Below, piece after piece: positions 1 through 10,530 of a stretch of 64,000 bases of DNA; position 1 is the stretch's first letter, and every line of letters begins with the position of its first letter. Origin of the DNA: JALZVT01 sp039029135. GTDB lineage: Bacteria > Pseudomonadota > Gammaproteobacteria > Pseudomonadales > Azotimanducaceae. Location: the NCBI GenBank assembly GCA_039029135.1, contig JBCCGT010000010.1, positions 62,001 through 126,000 of the forward strand. The letters run 5' to 3'. The notes beneath the pieces are model-generated. The model did no database searches. It saw only the letters and a program-made list of their open reading frames with translations, and was not told where the DNA came from. Both the position numbers and the translations under genes were made by a program.

Positions 1-864
1 GTTCTCGAGCCGCCAGCCATAGTCATCGCGGCGCGCGAGGCCCCAGCGCGCGAGCCAATCGGCGTCACCGGCGATGCGCAGCTCCAGTGCCTCGAGCCGC
101 TGCGGGTCGGCGATGGCCCCGTCGAGCAGGATGCGCCGCTGCTGGCCGTGGAAGATGGGCTCGGCGCTCCAGGGTGGCGGCGCGGCGCCGAGGTACTCGA
201 TCTCGAAGGCGCCCGCCAGATCGAAACGCACCGGCCGCAGCGCGCTGTCCAGCACGGTCGTCGACGGCGCCAGCGCGGTCGGGCGCGACAGCTCGAAGCC
301 GTCGGCGGTCCGCGCCTCCAGCCGCCAGGCGTCGGTGCGCATGTCCAGCCGCGAGAAATCGAACGACGGGCTGACGTGCCGCGCGGGCGGCGCGGGGCGT
401 TCGCGCGCCAGCCAGACCTCGAGACTCAGGTAGTCCCGCAGCGTGTGCTCGAACGCCAGCTCGCGAACGCTGACGCTGCCGCCGCGGCTGATCCTGGCGC
501 GGTAGCCGGGCGCGGCGGACTGCACGTCGACCTCCGCCGCGCCGGCAGATGAGCGCTCGCTCTGCCGGGCCTCCAGCAGCCGATAGGGCGGCGTGCCCGC
601 GAAGCGCCGGCTCTCGCGCACCTCGATGCGCTCACCGGGCGACAGCTCGAACACCAGCCGCGAGTGGACCGTCCGGGAGCCCTCGACGTCGCGGGCCGTG
701 CCCAGCGTCAGCCGCCCCACCGGTCGCTTCTGCAGCAGCACGGCGTAGTGGCGCTCGTCGGGTGCGGCGAGCGCGAGCGCCGGCGCGCGGCTGGCCTGCC
801 AGGCGCCGGCCGCGGCGATGGCGGCGCCGAGCGCGAGCGCGGCGAGCATGAGACGAAACAGCAT
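1..864 (-). CDS. Secreted protein of unknown function, N-terminal part (runs off the window)
   Basis: An open frame of 288 codons runs from an ATG at 862-864 on the minus strand to the window edge without a stop, so only the N-terminal part is seen. The first 30 residues (MLFRLMLAALALGAAIAAAG, then Ala-rich) look like a signal peptide, so export is likely. The rest is beta-rich and charged (HYAVLLQKRPVGRLTLGTA, then VHSRLVFELSPGERIEVRES), a layout I associate with the N-terminal region of proteobacterial transglutaminase-like secreted proteins; no catalytic Cys-His-Asp is in the visible part, so this is only a guess. It is divergent from glnS with about 115 bases between the starts, which must hold both promoters. 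Confidence 0.6.
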   Translation of the reverse strand, partial: MLFRLMLAALALGAAIAAAGAWQASRAPALALAAPDERHYAVLLQKRPVGRLTLGTARDVEGSRTVHSRLVFELSPGERIEVRESRRFAGTPPYRLLEARQSERSSAGAAEVDVQSAAPGYRARISRGGSVSVRELAFEHTLRDYLSLEVWLARERPAPPARHVSPSFDFSRLDMRTDAWRLEARTADGFELSRPTALAPSTTVLDSALRPVRFDLAGAFEIEYLGAAPPPWSAEPIFHGQQRRILLDGAIADPQRLEALELRIAGDADWLARWGLARRDDYGWRLEN

Positions 865-979
865 GCAGCCAGTGTACGGCACTCCGGGTGTTCGCAGGCG
901 CGGCCTGCCAGCGGCGAGGGCATCCCCTCCGGCGCGGGTTTCTCGTACACTGCCGCGCTGTCACACTCTGGGCGCGGCC

Positions 980-2617
<1,638 letters not shown>

Positions 2618-2625
2618 GCCGCATC

Positions 2626-4527
2626 GTGAGCGAGCGTTACCTCGATCTGGAACGCGAGCCGGAAGAGCGGCTGGAGGATCTTCTGCAGCGGCTGGAAGGT
2701 GACGCCGCGCTGCGCGAACTGAGCGTCCAGCGTGCGTCGGCCGACGACGCGGACGCGGGCGTTATCGATGCGCGTGGCGCCCTGCCCATTGCCCCCGCCG
2801 ATTCCGCGGCGCTGACGCCGCCGTTCGTGGTGGTCGACCTGGACGACGCCTGTGACCTCGAGCTGCCCGCGCCGCTGAATCTCGCCGCGACCTTTGCGCC
2901 TGCCGACGTGCGCGGGCTCGCGCGCGGGTTGCGCGATGCCCTGCGACGGGCGGGCGCGCACTGGGTGCTGGTCGACGGATTCGAGATTTCGCGCGGCGAC
3001 GGCGCGGCGACCAGCGGTGGCGAGGACCCCTACCTCGCGGGCCGGATCGCTGTCGCGCTGGTGCGCGGCCTGCCGGGCGAGCGCGCGCGCGACGGGGTGG
3101 GGGTGATCGCGCGCGGATTCATCGGCGCCGGCTTCGTCGCCGATCGGCTCGGCTCTGTCTCTATGGGCGAGCGCGAGCTGCGCGAGATCTGCGCGGAGCC
3201 GTTCGCGGCCGCGATCCGCGACGGCGAGCTGGCCGGTGTGATGACGGTAGCGGCCGCGGTCGACGGCCTGCCCTGTAGCGCCAGTCCTGCCCTGGTCCGG
3301 GGTCTGCTGCGCGATGATCTGGGCTTCGACGGCCTGGTGTTCTCGGCGGCGGACGCGCTGGAGGGTTTGGTCGACGCCCACGGGGTCGCCGACTCGCCCG
3401 CCGCCGCGGCGCGGGTGGCGCTGCGCGCGGGCGTCGATTTGGAGTGGCCCGAGAGCCGCTGTCTGGCGGCGCTGGCGGAGGCCGGCGCGGCGCAGGACGC
3501 CCTGGCCGAGTCGCTCCGGCGCGTCGCGAGCGCGAAGCTGCGGCGCGGCCTGCTCGACCCGCCCGATGCCGAGCCGGCGGCGGACGTGAGCCTCGATGCT
3601 GCGGCGCGCCGGCTCGCGGCGTTGTCCTGCGTGCTGTTGACCAACGACGGCGAGCTGCCGCTGTCGCGCGCGCAGCGGGTCGCGGTGCATGCCCCGGATG
3701 CTCTCGAAACCGAGGCCGCGGCGCTGCGGCGCGCGGTCGAGACGCCGCTGGACGGGCGCACGCCGCGTCTCGCGGTGGTGCTGGTCGACAGCGCCGGCCT
3801 CGCGCCCGACTTCGACGCCGACTCGCCCTTCGTGTTGGTGGTGTTCGGCTGGCTCACGCCCGAGCTGGGCCCGCTGGTCGAACGCGCCGCGGCGACCCTG
3901 CTGGCGGGGCGTCCCGGGGGCGAGGGCGGCGCGGCGCTGGCGGATCTGCTGTTTGGCGCCCAGGTGCCGAGCGGCCGCCTGCCCATGAGCATCGCCCGGC
4001 CGGACGCGCGCGCGCCCGCGCACTACAACCGTCGCTCCGGCCCGGTCGAACCCTGGTTTCCGTTTGGTCACGGGCTCAGCTACGCCCGCTTCGACTATCG
4101 GGACCTGCAGTGCCCCGAGAGCGTTGATACGCGCGGTGTGCTGCGCATCAGCTTTCGGCTGCGCAATGACGGCGACGTCGAAGCCGACGAGGTCGTGCAG
4201 ATCTATGCACACGACTGTCTGGCGCGGGTCGCCCGGCCTCAGCGGCAGCTCATCGGCTTTGCGCGCGTCGCCGTGGCGCCCGGCACCAGCGTGGAGTGTG
4301 CGTTTCGCATCGATCCCTCGCAGTTCGCCTACTGCGACGAGGCGCTCGCGAGTCAGGACGGGGACGCCAAGGCGCTGCTGGTCGAGCCGGGCGACGTCGA
4401 GCTGCTGATCGGCGGCAGCTCGCAGGACACGCCGCTGCACGCGCGCCTGCGCCTGACGGGCGAAGAGCGGCGCATCTCCCAGCGACAGATCGTCGCCACC
4501 CAGCTGACAGGAGTCGAACCGTGCTGA
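2626..4527 (+). CDS. Glycoside hydrolase family 3-like protein, probably inactive
   Basis: The 633-residue protein follows the GH3 plan: a compressed TIM-barrel-like region (about 60-250, with EDPYLAG at 133-139), a second alpha/beta domain (about 330-470, with SGRLPMSIARP and WFPFGHGLSYARFDY) and a C-terminal fibronectin III-like domain (about 490-610, LRISFRLRNDGDVEADEVVQ). The segment that normally reads GFxGxVVSDW, carrying the nucleophile Asp, is GFDGLVFSAAD at 233-243, so Asp is replaced by Ala241. The usual Lys-His pair before it is also missing. No signal peptide is seen. Beta-glucosidase activity is therefore doubtful; a binding or regulatory role is possible. GTG start, 8 bases after glnS; its end overlaps the next gene by 7 bases. 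Confidence 0.85.
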   Translation: MSERYLDLEREPEERLEDLLQRLEGDAALRELSVQRASADDADAGVIDARGALPIAPADSAALTPPFVVVDLDDACDLELPAPLNLAATFAPADVRGLARGLRDALRRAGAHWVLVDGFEISRGDGAATSGGEDPYLAGRIAVALVRGLPGERARDGVGVIARGFIGAGFVADRLGSVSMGERELREICAEPFAAAIRDGELAGVMTVAAAVDGLPCSASPALVRGLLRDDLGFDGLVFSAADALEGLVDAHGVADSPAAAARVALRAGVDLEWPESRCLAALAEAGAAQDALAESLRRVASAKLRRGLLDPPDAEPAADVSLDAAARRLAALSCVLLTNDGELPLSRAQRVAVHAPDALETEAAALRRAVETPLDGRTPRLAVVLVDSAGLAPDFDADSPFVLVVFGWLTPELGPLVERAAATLLAGRPGGEGGAALADLLFGAQVPSGRLPMSIARPDARAPAHYNRRSGPVEPWFPFGHGLSYARFDYRDLQCPESVDTRGVLRISFRLRNDGDVEADEVVQIYAHDCLARVARPQRQLIGFARVAVAPGTSVECAFRIDPSQFAYCDEALASQDGDAKALLVEPGDVELLIGGSSQDTPLHARLRLTGEERRISQRQIVATQLTGVEPC

Positions 4528-5477
4528 ACCCCGAACCGTCCGCCGCGATCGAGCTGCCTACCGCGGTATCTGTTACCGGCGCCGCCGGACGCCTCGCCGG
4601 GCGAATCCACGAAACGCCGGTGATGACCAGCCGCAGCCTGAATGACATGGCGGGCTGCGAGCTGTTCTTTAAATGCGAAAACCTGCAGCGCGGCGGCTCG
4701 TTCAAGATTCGCGGGGCGATGAACGCGGCGCTGCTGGCTGCCCCAGACGGGCCGCTGGTCACCCATTCTTCTGGCAATCACGGCGCCGCGCTCGCGCTGG
4801 CCGGCCGCGAGCTCGACCGCGAGGTGATTGTCGTGGTGCCGGCGGTGACGCCACAGTTCAAGCAGGACAACGTCCGCCGCTACGGCGCGGAGCTGCGCCA
4901 CTGCGGCCCGACGCTGGACGAGCGCGAGGCCATGGTGGCGGACGTTCTGGCGACCGGCGGCACCTACGTGCCGCCCTATGACCACGCCAACGTGATCGCG
5001 GGCCAGGGCACGATGGCGCTGGAGCTGACGCGCCAGGTCGAGGGCCTGGACGAGCTGTGGCTGCCGGTGGGCGGCGGCGGCATGGCGAGCGGCTGCGCGC
5101 TGGGCGCGCCGGCGGGCTGTCGCGTGATGGGCGCCGAACCCGAACTCGCCGACGATGCCTACGAGTCGCTCGCGACCCATACTCGGGTGCCGGCGCGGCC
5201 GCCGGTGACCGTTGCCGACGGTCTGCGCGGCGCTCTTGGTGAACTGACATTTGCAGTGCTGGATCGCTACGGCCTTGCCATCGAGCGGGTCAGCGAGGCG
5301 GAGATCGTCGCTGCCCAGGCGCTGCTGCTCGGCTGTTTGAAGCAGGTGGTCGAACCCTCGGGCGCGGTTGCCTTTGCAGCGCTGCTGCGCCGGCAGCGAC
5401 GCGAGCCGCGCACCGCCCGCGTTGGCGTGATCGTCAGCGGCGGTAACGTGGATTTGCTGGCGGCCGATTCCGGCTGA
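4521..5477 (+). CDS. PLP-dependent threonine/serine dehydratase family enzyme
   Basis: A 318-residue fold-type II PLP enzyme. Lys62 in SFKIRGA should form the Schiff base, SSGNHGA (83-89) binds the substrate carboxylate and GGGGMAS (184-190) holds the PLP phosphate. Members deaminate threonine or serine to 2-oxo acids or racemise serine; the short length without a C-terminal ACT domain points to a catabolic dehydratase or serine racemase rather than feedback-regulated IlvA. The GTG start at 4521 has a CAGGAG Shine-Dalgarno seven bases upstream and lies inside the end of the GH3-like gene, which suggests translational coupling. The substrate cannot be decided from sequence alone. Confidence 0.9.
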   Translation: MLNPEPSAAIELPTAVSVTGAAGRLAGRIHETPVMTSRSLNDMAGCELFFKCENLQRGGSFKIRGAMNAALLAAPDGPLVTHSSGNHGAALALAGRELDREVIVVVPAVTPQFKQDNVRRYGAELRHCGPTLDEREAMVADVLATGGTYVPPYDHANVIAGQGTMALELTRQVEGLDELWLPVGGGGMASGCALGAPAGCRVMGAEPELADDAYESLATHTRVPARPPVTVADGLRGALGELTFAVLDRYGLAIERVSEAEIVAAQALLLGCLKQVVEPSGAVAFAALLRRQRREPRTARVGVIVSGGNVDLLAADSG

Positions 5478-5536
5478 GCGATTTGCTGACCGCCAACGCC
5501 GCCTGAGCGGATTGCGCGCGGTGCGCCTAGATCGCG

Positions 5537-6394
5537 CTAGCGAACGTGGCGAACGATCTCGTTCGAATAGTCGCTTTCGTTGCCGTCGTGGTCGTAGGCG
5601 GTGAGCGCGAGATAGTAGGTGCCGGGCAGCACCGGAAGTGCCGCGCTGGTGGCGCTCGGGTCGCGCACCGGCAGGCTGTGCGTGTAGGTGCCGGGCGAGG
5701 TGCCGTAGTACAGGTTGTAGCCCGCCAGATCGGTCAGCGTCGTGCCGTTGTCATTGCGCTGCGGCGCCTGCCAGTGCACCGGCGCACTCTGTACGTACAC
5801 GGTCACGGTCGCCATCGCGGCGCCGGACGCGACGCCGTCGCAGGTCAGCCGATAGGTGTGCTGCCCCGGGGCGGTGTGCAGCAGGTCCTCGTCGCCGCGT
5901 AGCGGCCGGTTGCCGCCCCAGGCGCCGGAGGCGCGACAGCTGCGCGCGTTGGCCGCCGTCCACACCAGCTTGGTCGGCATGGCGTTCGGGTCGGTGCCGG
6001 GCTGCAGCGCCAGCGTCACGCTGGGTCCCGACTGGGTGGGTGGCGCCTGCGGTGCGTTGCCGCCGAAGCTGCCGCCGGCGCCGTCGCGCCAGCTCGGCGG
6101 CTGACCGGGTCCGATGCCGCGACCCTCGGGCGTGCCGGGGGTCGCGGCCAGCGATTCAGGCGGCTGGGAGACTTGGTGACCGGGGGTCGATACTGCGGAC
6201 CCGCCGGCTACAAACAGATCGCGACCGCCGCCCAACTCCGCGCTGTCCCGGGCCGCCGTGCTCTCGGTGGGGGTCCCACTCGAGGCGCTCGACGGCGCTT
6301 CGGTGCACGCGCCGATGAGGGCAATGGCGCCACCCGTCAGGGCGGCACGCAGCGTGCGTGACAAGCATGAGTAGTCGCGCGGTGATCGGATCAT
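5537..6394 (-). CDS. Lipoprotein with Ig-like and fibronectin III-like domains
   Basis: A 285-residue protein with a lipoprotein signal (ALTGGAIALIGAC, lipobox cysteine near residue 30), a low-complexity Ser/Thr/Pro/Gly linker to about residue 110, an Ig-like beta domain (about 120-200, with LVWTAANARSCRASGAW, a form I associate with secreted bacterial adhesion or enzyme modules) and a fibronectin III-like domain at the C-terminus (LAGYNLYYGTSPGTYTHS and YYLALTAYDHDGNESDYSNE). It has no catalytic motif. It stands alone, convergent with the dehydratase gene. A GGAGAG Shine-Dalgarno lies just before the ATG. Probably a surface or periplasmic binding protein. Confidence 0.8.
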   Translation of the reverse strand: MIRSPRDYSCLSRTLRAALTGGAIALIGACTEAPSSASSGTPTESTAARDSAELGGGRDLFVAGGSAVSTPGHQVSQPPESLAATPGTPEGRGIGPGQPPSWRDGAGGSFGGNAPQAPPTQSGPSVTLALQPGTDPNAMPTKLVWTAANARSCRASGAWGGNRPLRGDEDLLHTAPGQHTYRLTCDGVASGAAMATVTVYVQSAPVHWQAPQRNDNGTTLTDLAGYNLYYGTSPGTYTHSLPVRDPSATSAALPVLPGTYYLALTAYDHDGNESDYSNEIVRHVR

Positions 6395-6575
6395 GTCGCT
6401 CTCCAGACTGCTCTCCCAAGCCGTGGGACGAGCCTACCTCTGGGGCGGGCCGCCGCCTGCCGAGTGTCTCGCAGAATGTAACTTCGCCGTCACGACGGCC
6501 CGGGATTCGGGCACAGGTCGCGGACGCGCCGTTAAGGCGTTGGCGCGTGGAGGTGCGCGAGACGCCGGGATCCGG

Positions 6576-8126
6576 TCAGGGGCGGTAGCCATGGCTGAAC
6601 GCGCCGGGGCGCAGGGACCGACGCGCGAGCCGGACCCAGCGACACAGATGCGAGCGCGTCTCGGCGGGTCGGATGATGTCCTCGATCTCGAAGTACTCTG
6701 CCGAGCGGAACGGCGAGCGCAGCCGGTTCAGGCGCGCCTTGATGCTTTCGAGATGGGTCTCCGGTTCCGGGTGCTCCGCCAGCTCGGCCTTGTACGCGAC
6801 CTCGATGCCGCCCTCGATCGGCAGGCTGCCCCAGTCGCCGGACGGCCAGGCCATCCGCATGCTCATCGCGCCCGGCTTGTTGTTGGCCGCGCCCGCGACG
6901 CCGAAGGCCTTGCGCAGCACCACGCAGCAGAACGGCGTGCGCAACTGGCCGAGAGCCGCCAGCGCCTCGGAGCCGACGCGTATGGTCCCCTCCTGCTCGC
7001 TGCGCTTGCCGATCAGGAAGCCCGGGCAGTCTTCCAGATGCACGACCGGCAGGTGGAAGGTGCTGGCCAGATCCAGCGCCCGGATCAGCTTGCGGCAGCC
7101 GTCGGTAGTCCAGGCGCCGCCGTACACTCGCGGGTTCTCGGCGAACAGCAGCACGGGCACGCCGTCGAGCCGGGCCAGCCCCGTGATCATCGACTTGCCC
7201 CAGTTGCGGCCGATCTCGAAGAAGCTGCCGGCGTCGACCAGCGTCTCGATGATCGGATGCATCTTGTAGATCTTGCGCGGGTCGCGCGGGATCACGGTGT
7301 CTAGGGCGTCGTCGTGTCGGTCGGGCGAGTCGGCCGAATCGACTACAGGCGGCAGCTCGTCGATCGAGCCCGGCAGATAGGACAGGAAACGTCGGGCGGC
7401 CGCGAAGGCCTCGGTCTCGCTGTCGACGACGTCGTCGATCGAGCCGTTTCTGGTGTGGATGTCCGCGTGGCCCAGCTCTTCCTTGGTCACGTCGCCGAGG
7501 CTCGCCCAGTCCACCAGCGCGGGGCCGGCGATCATCATCTGGGCGCTGCCGCGAACGATGACGCTGTAGTGGCTGGTCGTGACGCGCGCGGCGCCGATGC
7601 CCGCGACCGAGCCGAGCGCGAGTGACACCGACGGCGCGACGCTGAGGTGGTTGACGACGGTGTCCCAGCCAGCGACCTGCGGGATGTAGGTGCGGCCGGC
7701 GGTCTCGATGGTTTTGACCGAACCGCCGCCGCCCATGCCGTCGACCAGGCGCACGTGCGGCAGGCGCATCTCCAGCGCCAGGCCCTCCGCCATCGCGCGC
7801 TTGCCGGCGATGGACGCATCGGCCGAGCCCCCGCGCACGGTGAAGTCGTCGCCCGATAGCACGACCGGTCGGGTTTCGATGTCGGCGGTGCCGAAGACAA
7901 AGTTGCTGGGCGTGAACGCCTCGAGTTCGCCGCCGTCGTCGTACTGGCCGACGCCGGCCAGCGCGCCGATCTCGGCGAAGCTGCCGCTGTCGGCGATGGC
8001 GTCGATGCGCTCGCGGATCGTCAGCTTGTTGAACTCATGCTGGCGCGCGACCTTGTCGGCGCCGCCCATCTCGTGGGCAAGCGCCGTGCGGCGTCCCAGT
8101 TCGTCGAGCTCTTCCTCCCAGCTCAT
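6576..8126 (-). CDS. Acyl-CoA carboxylase, carboxyltransferase subunit
   Basis: A 516-residue biotin-dependent carboxyltransferase (propionyl-/methylcrotonyl-CoA carboxylase beta type). It moves carboxyl from carboxybiotin to an acyl-CoA. The two crotonase-like halves are visible: the N-terminal half contains DDFTVRGGSAD and DGMGGGGSVKT, and the C-terminal half contains FFEIGRNWGKSMITG, ENPRVYGGA, HLEDCPGFLIG and KAFGVAGAANNKPGAM. A GGAGGGGA Shine-Dalgarno precedes the ATG. No biotin carboxylase or biotin carrier gene is adjacent, so partner subunits must be elsewhere or supplied by the 1119-residue carboxylase at 30999-34358. The acyl-CoA substrate is not predictable here. Confidence 0.93.
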   Translation of the reverse strand: MSWEEELDELGRRTALAHEMGGADKVARQHEFNKLTIRERIDAIADSGSFAEIGALAGVGQYDDGGELEAFTPSNFVFGTADIETRPVVLSGDDFTVRGGSADASIAGKRAMAEGLALEMRLPHVRLVDGMGGGGSVKTIETAGRTYIPQVAGWDTVVNHLSVAPSVSLALGSVAGIGAARVTTSHYSVIVRGSAQMMIAGPALVDWASLGDVTKEELGHADIHTRNGSIDDVVDSETEAFAAARRFLSYLPGSIDELPPVVDSADSPDRHDDALDTVIPRDPRKIYKMHPIIETLVDAGSFFEIGRNWGKSMITGLARLDGVPVLLFAENPRVYGGAWTTDGCRKLIRALDLASTFHLPVVHLEDCPGFLIGKRSEQEGTIRVGSEALAALGQLRTPFCCVVLRKAFGVAGAANNKPGAMSMRMAWPSGDWGSLPIEGGIEVAYKAELAEHPEPETHLESIKARLNRLRSPFRSAEYFEIEDIIRPAETRSHLCRWVRLARRSLRPGAFSHGYRP

Positions 8127-8237
8127 CGGCTCCCCTCCGACTGACGGTGTTTGGCGGTGTCGGCGCGCATCATCGCAAGATGCTCAGGCGCGCGTCCGAT
8201 TTGGGGGCGGCCACGTTGCCGCCCCGCGAGCGTCTGC

Positions 8238-8537
8238 TCAGGCGCGCGTGCCGGTGAAGCTCGCGTTGCCGAAGGCGCCGAGCTTGACGTCGCCGCTCAT
8301 GCTGTCGCCGTCGACCGTGGCGCTGAATTCCAGCGTCAGCGGCATCGGCTGGGTAATCGCCGCCTTCCACGACAGCGCGTCGCCGTCGACGGCGCCGTCG
8401 GTGATCTCCACGGCCTCGCCGTTGGGACCCTTCAGCGTGCCGGTGAGGCTGCCGCCCTCCGTCGAGAGTTCCATCGAGCCGTTCTGGGCGCCCATCGGCG
8501 TGTTCATCACGGTGGTCCAGGTTCCGTCTGCACTCAT
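8238..8537 (-). CDS. Small conserved-looking beta-rich protein, unknown function
   Basis: A 99-residue acidic protein starting MSADGTWTTVMNTPMG and ending NASFTGTRA. It reads as an alternating up-and-down beta structure (GSLTGTLKG, LTLEFSATVDG, GDVKLGAFGNASFTG), similar in feel to a small lipocalin-like barrel. No signal peptide, no membrane segment and no catalytic motif. The start at 8537 was chosen over a longer upstream frame because GGGGAG lies nine bases before it. It sits just upstream of the carboxyltransferase gene on the same strand, with 111 bases between, and may be cotranscribed with it. I recognise the pattern as a widespread bacterial hypothetical, but cannot assign a function. 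Confidence 0.75.
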   Translation of the reverse strand: MSADGTWTTVMNTPMGAQNGSMELSTEGGSLTGTLKGPNGEAVEITDGAVDGDALSWKAAITQPMPLTLEFSATVDGDSMSGDVKLGAFGNASFTGTRA

Positions 8538-8710
8538 AAGTCTGTCTCCCCGCGGCGCGGTCATTGAATGAGCGGGCAGTATGGCACGGGATCGCGGCCG
8601 GGTGCCGATCCGGTCGGCGGCGCGAGAGGCGGGTCGTCCGCCTTGCTTGCAGCGCCCTCGGAACGATCTCGACGTCGGATGACAGCCCATCGGCGCCTGT
8701 GTATAACCCG

Positions 8711-10450
8711 ATGCTTTGCGGCACGAGTTTCTGGGTGGCTGATTCTTCTTCGCGCACCACGGTAATCCTGTTTTCGCTGGTCGTCGTGGCGGTGCTGGTC
8801 GGGCTCGACTGGTGGTTTGGCAGCACGGTGAAGCGCGTGGTGCTCGGCACCGCCAGCGTCTCTGTCGTTACCGAACCGCCTGGGGCGACGGTGCTCGCCG
8901 ATGTGACGCAGCTGGGCGTGACGCCGCTCGATGCGGCCACGGTGCTGCCCGGTGATTACGTCCTGCGCATCGAGCACCCGCACTATTTGCCCCAGCGCGA
9001 GCGCGTCAGCCTGGCGCGCGGCGATACTGTCAGCCGCACGCTGACGCTCGAGCGCGGGCGCGGCGCGCTGCGGCTGGTCTCCAACCCGCGGGGCGCGACG
9101 GTGACGCTGGACGGCGAGCCGCTGGCCGGCACCACGCCGCTGTCTTTCGACGACTATCCCGCCGGCGCCTACGAGGCCCAATTCGAGATCTACGGCCGTC
9201 GCACCGTCACCCGCACGATCGAGGTGTTGCCCGACGCGGTGGCCGACATCAGCGTCGAGCTGAATCGCGTGCCCATGGGTTCGCTGGTGGTCGCGACGAC
9301 GCCCGCGGATGCCACCGTGACCGTGCTGGAGGCGCCGGTCGAGTACGAGTCGGGCGTGATGCTGCCGCTGGGCACCTATCAGGTACGCGTCAGTCGCGCG
9401 GGCTACGGCACGGTCGAGGAGCGTGTCGAGCTGCGGCACGGTCCCAATCGCATCGCTGTCGCGCTGTCCCGCGATCTCGCCACGCTGCGTCTGAACGTGA
9501 CGCCGGCGAGCGCTGCGGTCACGGTCCGCGCCGGCGGCGAGAGCCAGCGGGTGCGCGAGTTCCCCGCGACGCTCGAACTCCCGACCGGCGAGGTGGTGGT
9601 CAGCGCGCGGCGGCTTGGTTATCGCGACGGTGTGCGGCGACTCACGCTCGGGGCGGCGGGCGCCGAGGTGGCGCTTGCGCTGCGGCGCTTCAACGTGCAG
9701 GTGGGTCGGGTTTTCAGCGACGACCTGCGCGCCGGCGGCGCGGGCCCCAAGGTGGTCATTCTGGCGGCCGGCAAGTTTCGCATGGGCGACAGCGTCGGCG
9801 ACGGCTCGCCCGACGAGCGTCCGGTACACGACGTGCAGCTGCGCGCACCGTTCGCGATCGGCGTGAACGAGGTTACCGAGGGCGATTGGCGGGCGTTCGA
9901 CGCGGCATCACCGGTCACCGATGCGACGCTGCCGAAGACCGGCGTCAAGCGCGACGAGATCGCCGCCTATCTGCGCTGGCTATCGCGGCAGACGGGTCAG
10001 CGCTATCGGCTGCCGAGCGAGGCGGAGTGGGAGTTTGCCGCGCGGGCGGGATCCACCGGATCCTATCCGCCGGGCGGGCTGGACGGGCTGTGCGGACGCG
10101 CGAACGTCGCCGACGCGCAGGCGAAGGCGCGTTTCAACCAGTACGGCGCGCTCGACTGTTCGGACGGCCACGTGCGGCTGGCGCCCGTCGGCAGCTTCGC
10201 GGCCAACGCGTTCGGGCTGCACGATGTGATCGGCAACGCCTCGGAGTGGGTCGGCGACTGCTGGCACGGCAGCTTCGTCGGCGCGCCAGCAGATGGCGGC
10301 ACGCGCGGCAGCCGCAGCGGCGACTGCGATAGCTGGGTCGAGCGGGGCGGGGCGTGGAACTCCGGCCGCGACGTCGTTCGCCTATCCTATCGTCGGCCGG
10401 CGTCACGGGCGGATGGGGATCGCGGGTTTCGGGTGCTGCGGGAGCTGTAG
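8711..10450 (+). CDS. Membrane-anchored PEGA-repeat protein with formylglycine-enzyme-like domain
   Basis: The protein (579 residues from the ATG at 8711; a GTG at 8735 is an alternative start) begins with one membrane segment (TTVILFSLVVVAVLVGLDWW), then about five PEGA repeats of roughly 70 residues (for example VVTEPPGATVLADVTQLGVT, LVSNPRGATVTLDGEPLAGT), and ends in an FGE/sulfatase-modifying-factor fold (KFRMGD, PVHDVQLRAPFAIGVNEVTE, RLPSEAEWEFAARAG, DVIGNASEWVGDCW, RRPASRADGDRGFRV). The active cysteines of true formylglycine-generating enzymes are not present in the final segment (VERGGAWNSGRDVVRLSYRR), so sulfatase activation is unlikely. The topology places the repeats and the FGE-like domain in the periplasm. 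Function unknown; possibly envelope-associated binding. Confidence 0.85.
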   Translation: MLCGTSFWVADSSSRTTVILFSLVVVAVLVGLDWWFGSTVKRVVLGTASVSVVTEPPGATVLADVTQLGVTPLDAATVLPGDYVLRIEHPHYLPQRERVSLARGDTVSRTLTLERGRGALRLVSNPRGATVTLDGEPLAGTTPLSFDDYPAGAYEAQFEIYGRRTVTRTIEVLPDAVADISVELNRVPMGSLVVATTPADATVTVLEAPVEYESGVMLPLGTYQVRVSRAGYGTVEERVELRHGPNRIAVALSRDLATLRLNVTPASAAVTVRAGGESQRVREFPATLELPTGEVVVSARRLGYRDGVRRLTLGAAGAEVALALRRFNVQVGRVFSDDLRAGGAGPKVVILAAGKFRMGDSVGDGSPDERPVHDVQLRAPFAIGVNEVTEGDWRAFDAASPVTDATLPKTGVKRDEIAAYLRWLSRQTGQRYRLPSEAEWEFAARAGSTGSYPPGGLDGLCGRANVADAQAKARFNQYGALDCSDGHVRLAPVGSFAANAFGLHDVIGNASEWVGDCWHGSFVGAPADGGTRGSRSGDCDSWVERGGAWNSGRDVVRLSYRRPASRADGDRGFRVLREL

Positions 10451-10530
10451 GGTTCTCGGTGCGGTTCGGGTGTGACGGCGAGAGACGGCGAAAAGAGTGT
10501 GGGAGCTGGAGAAGCTCAGGAGCTGTGACG

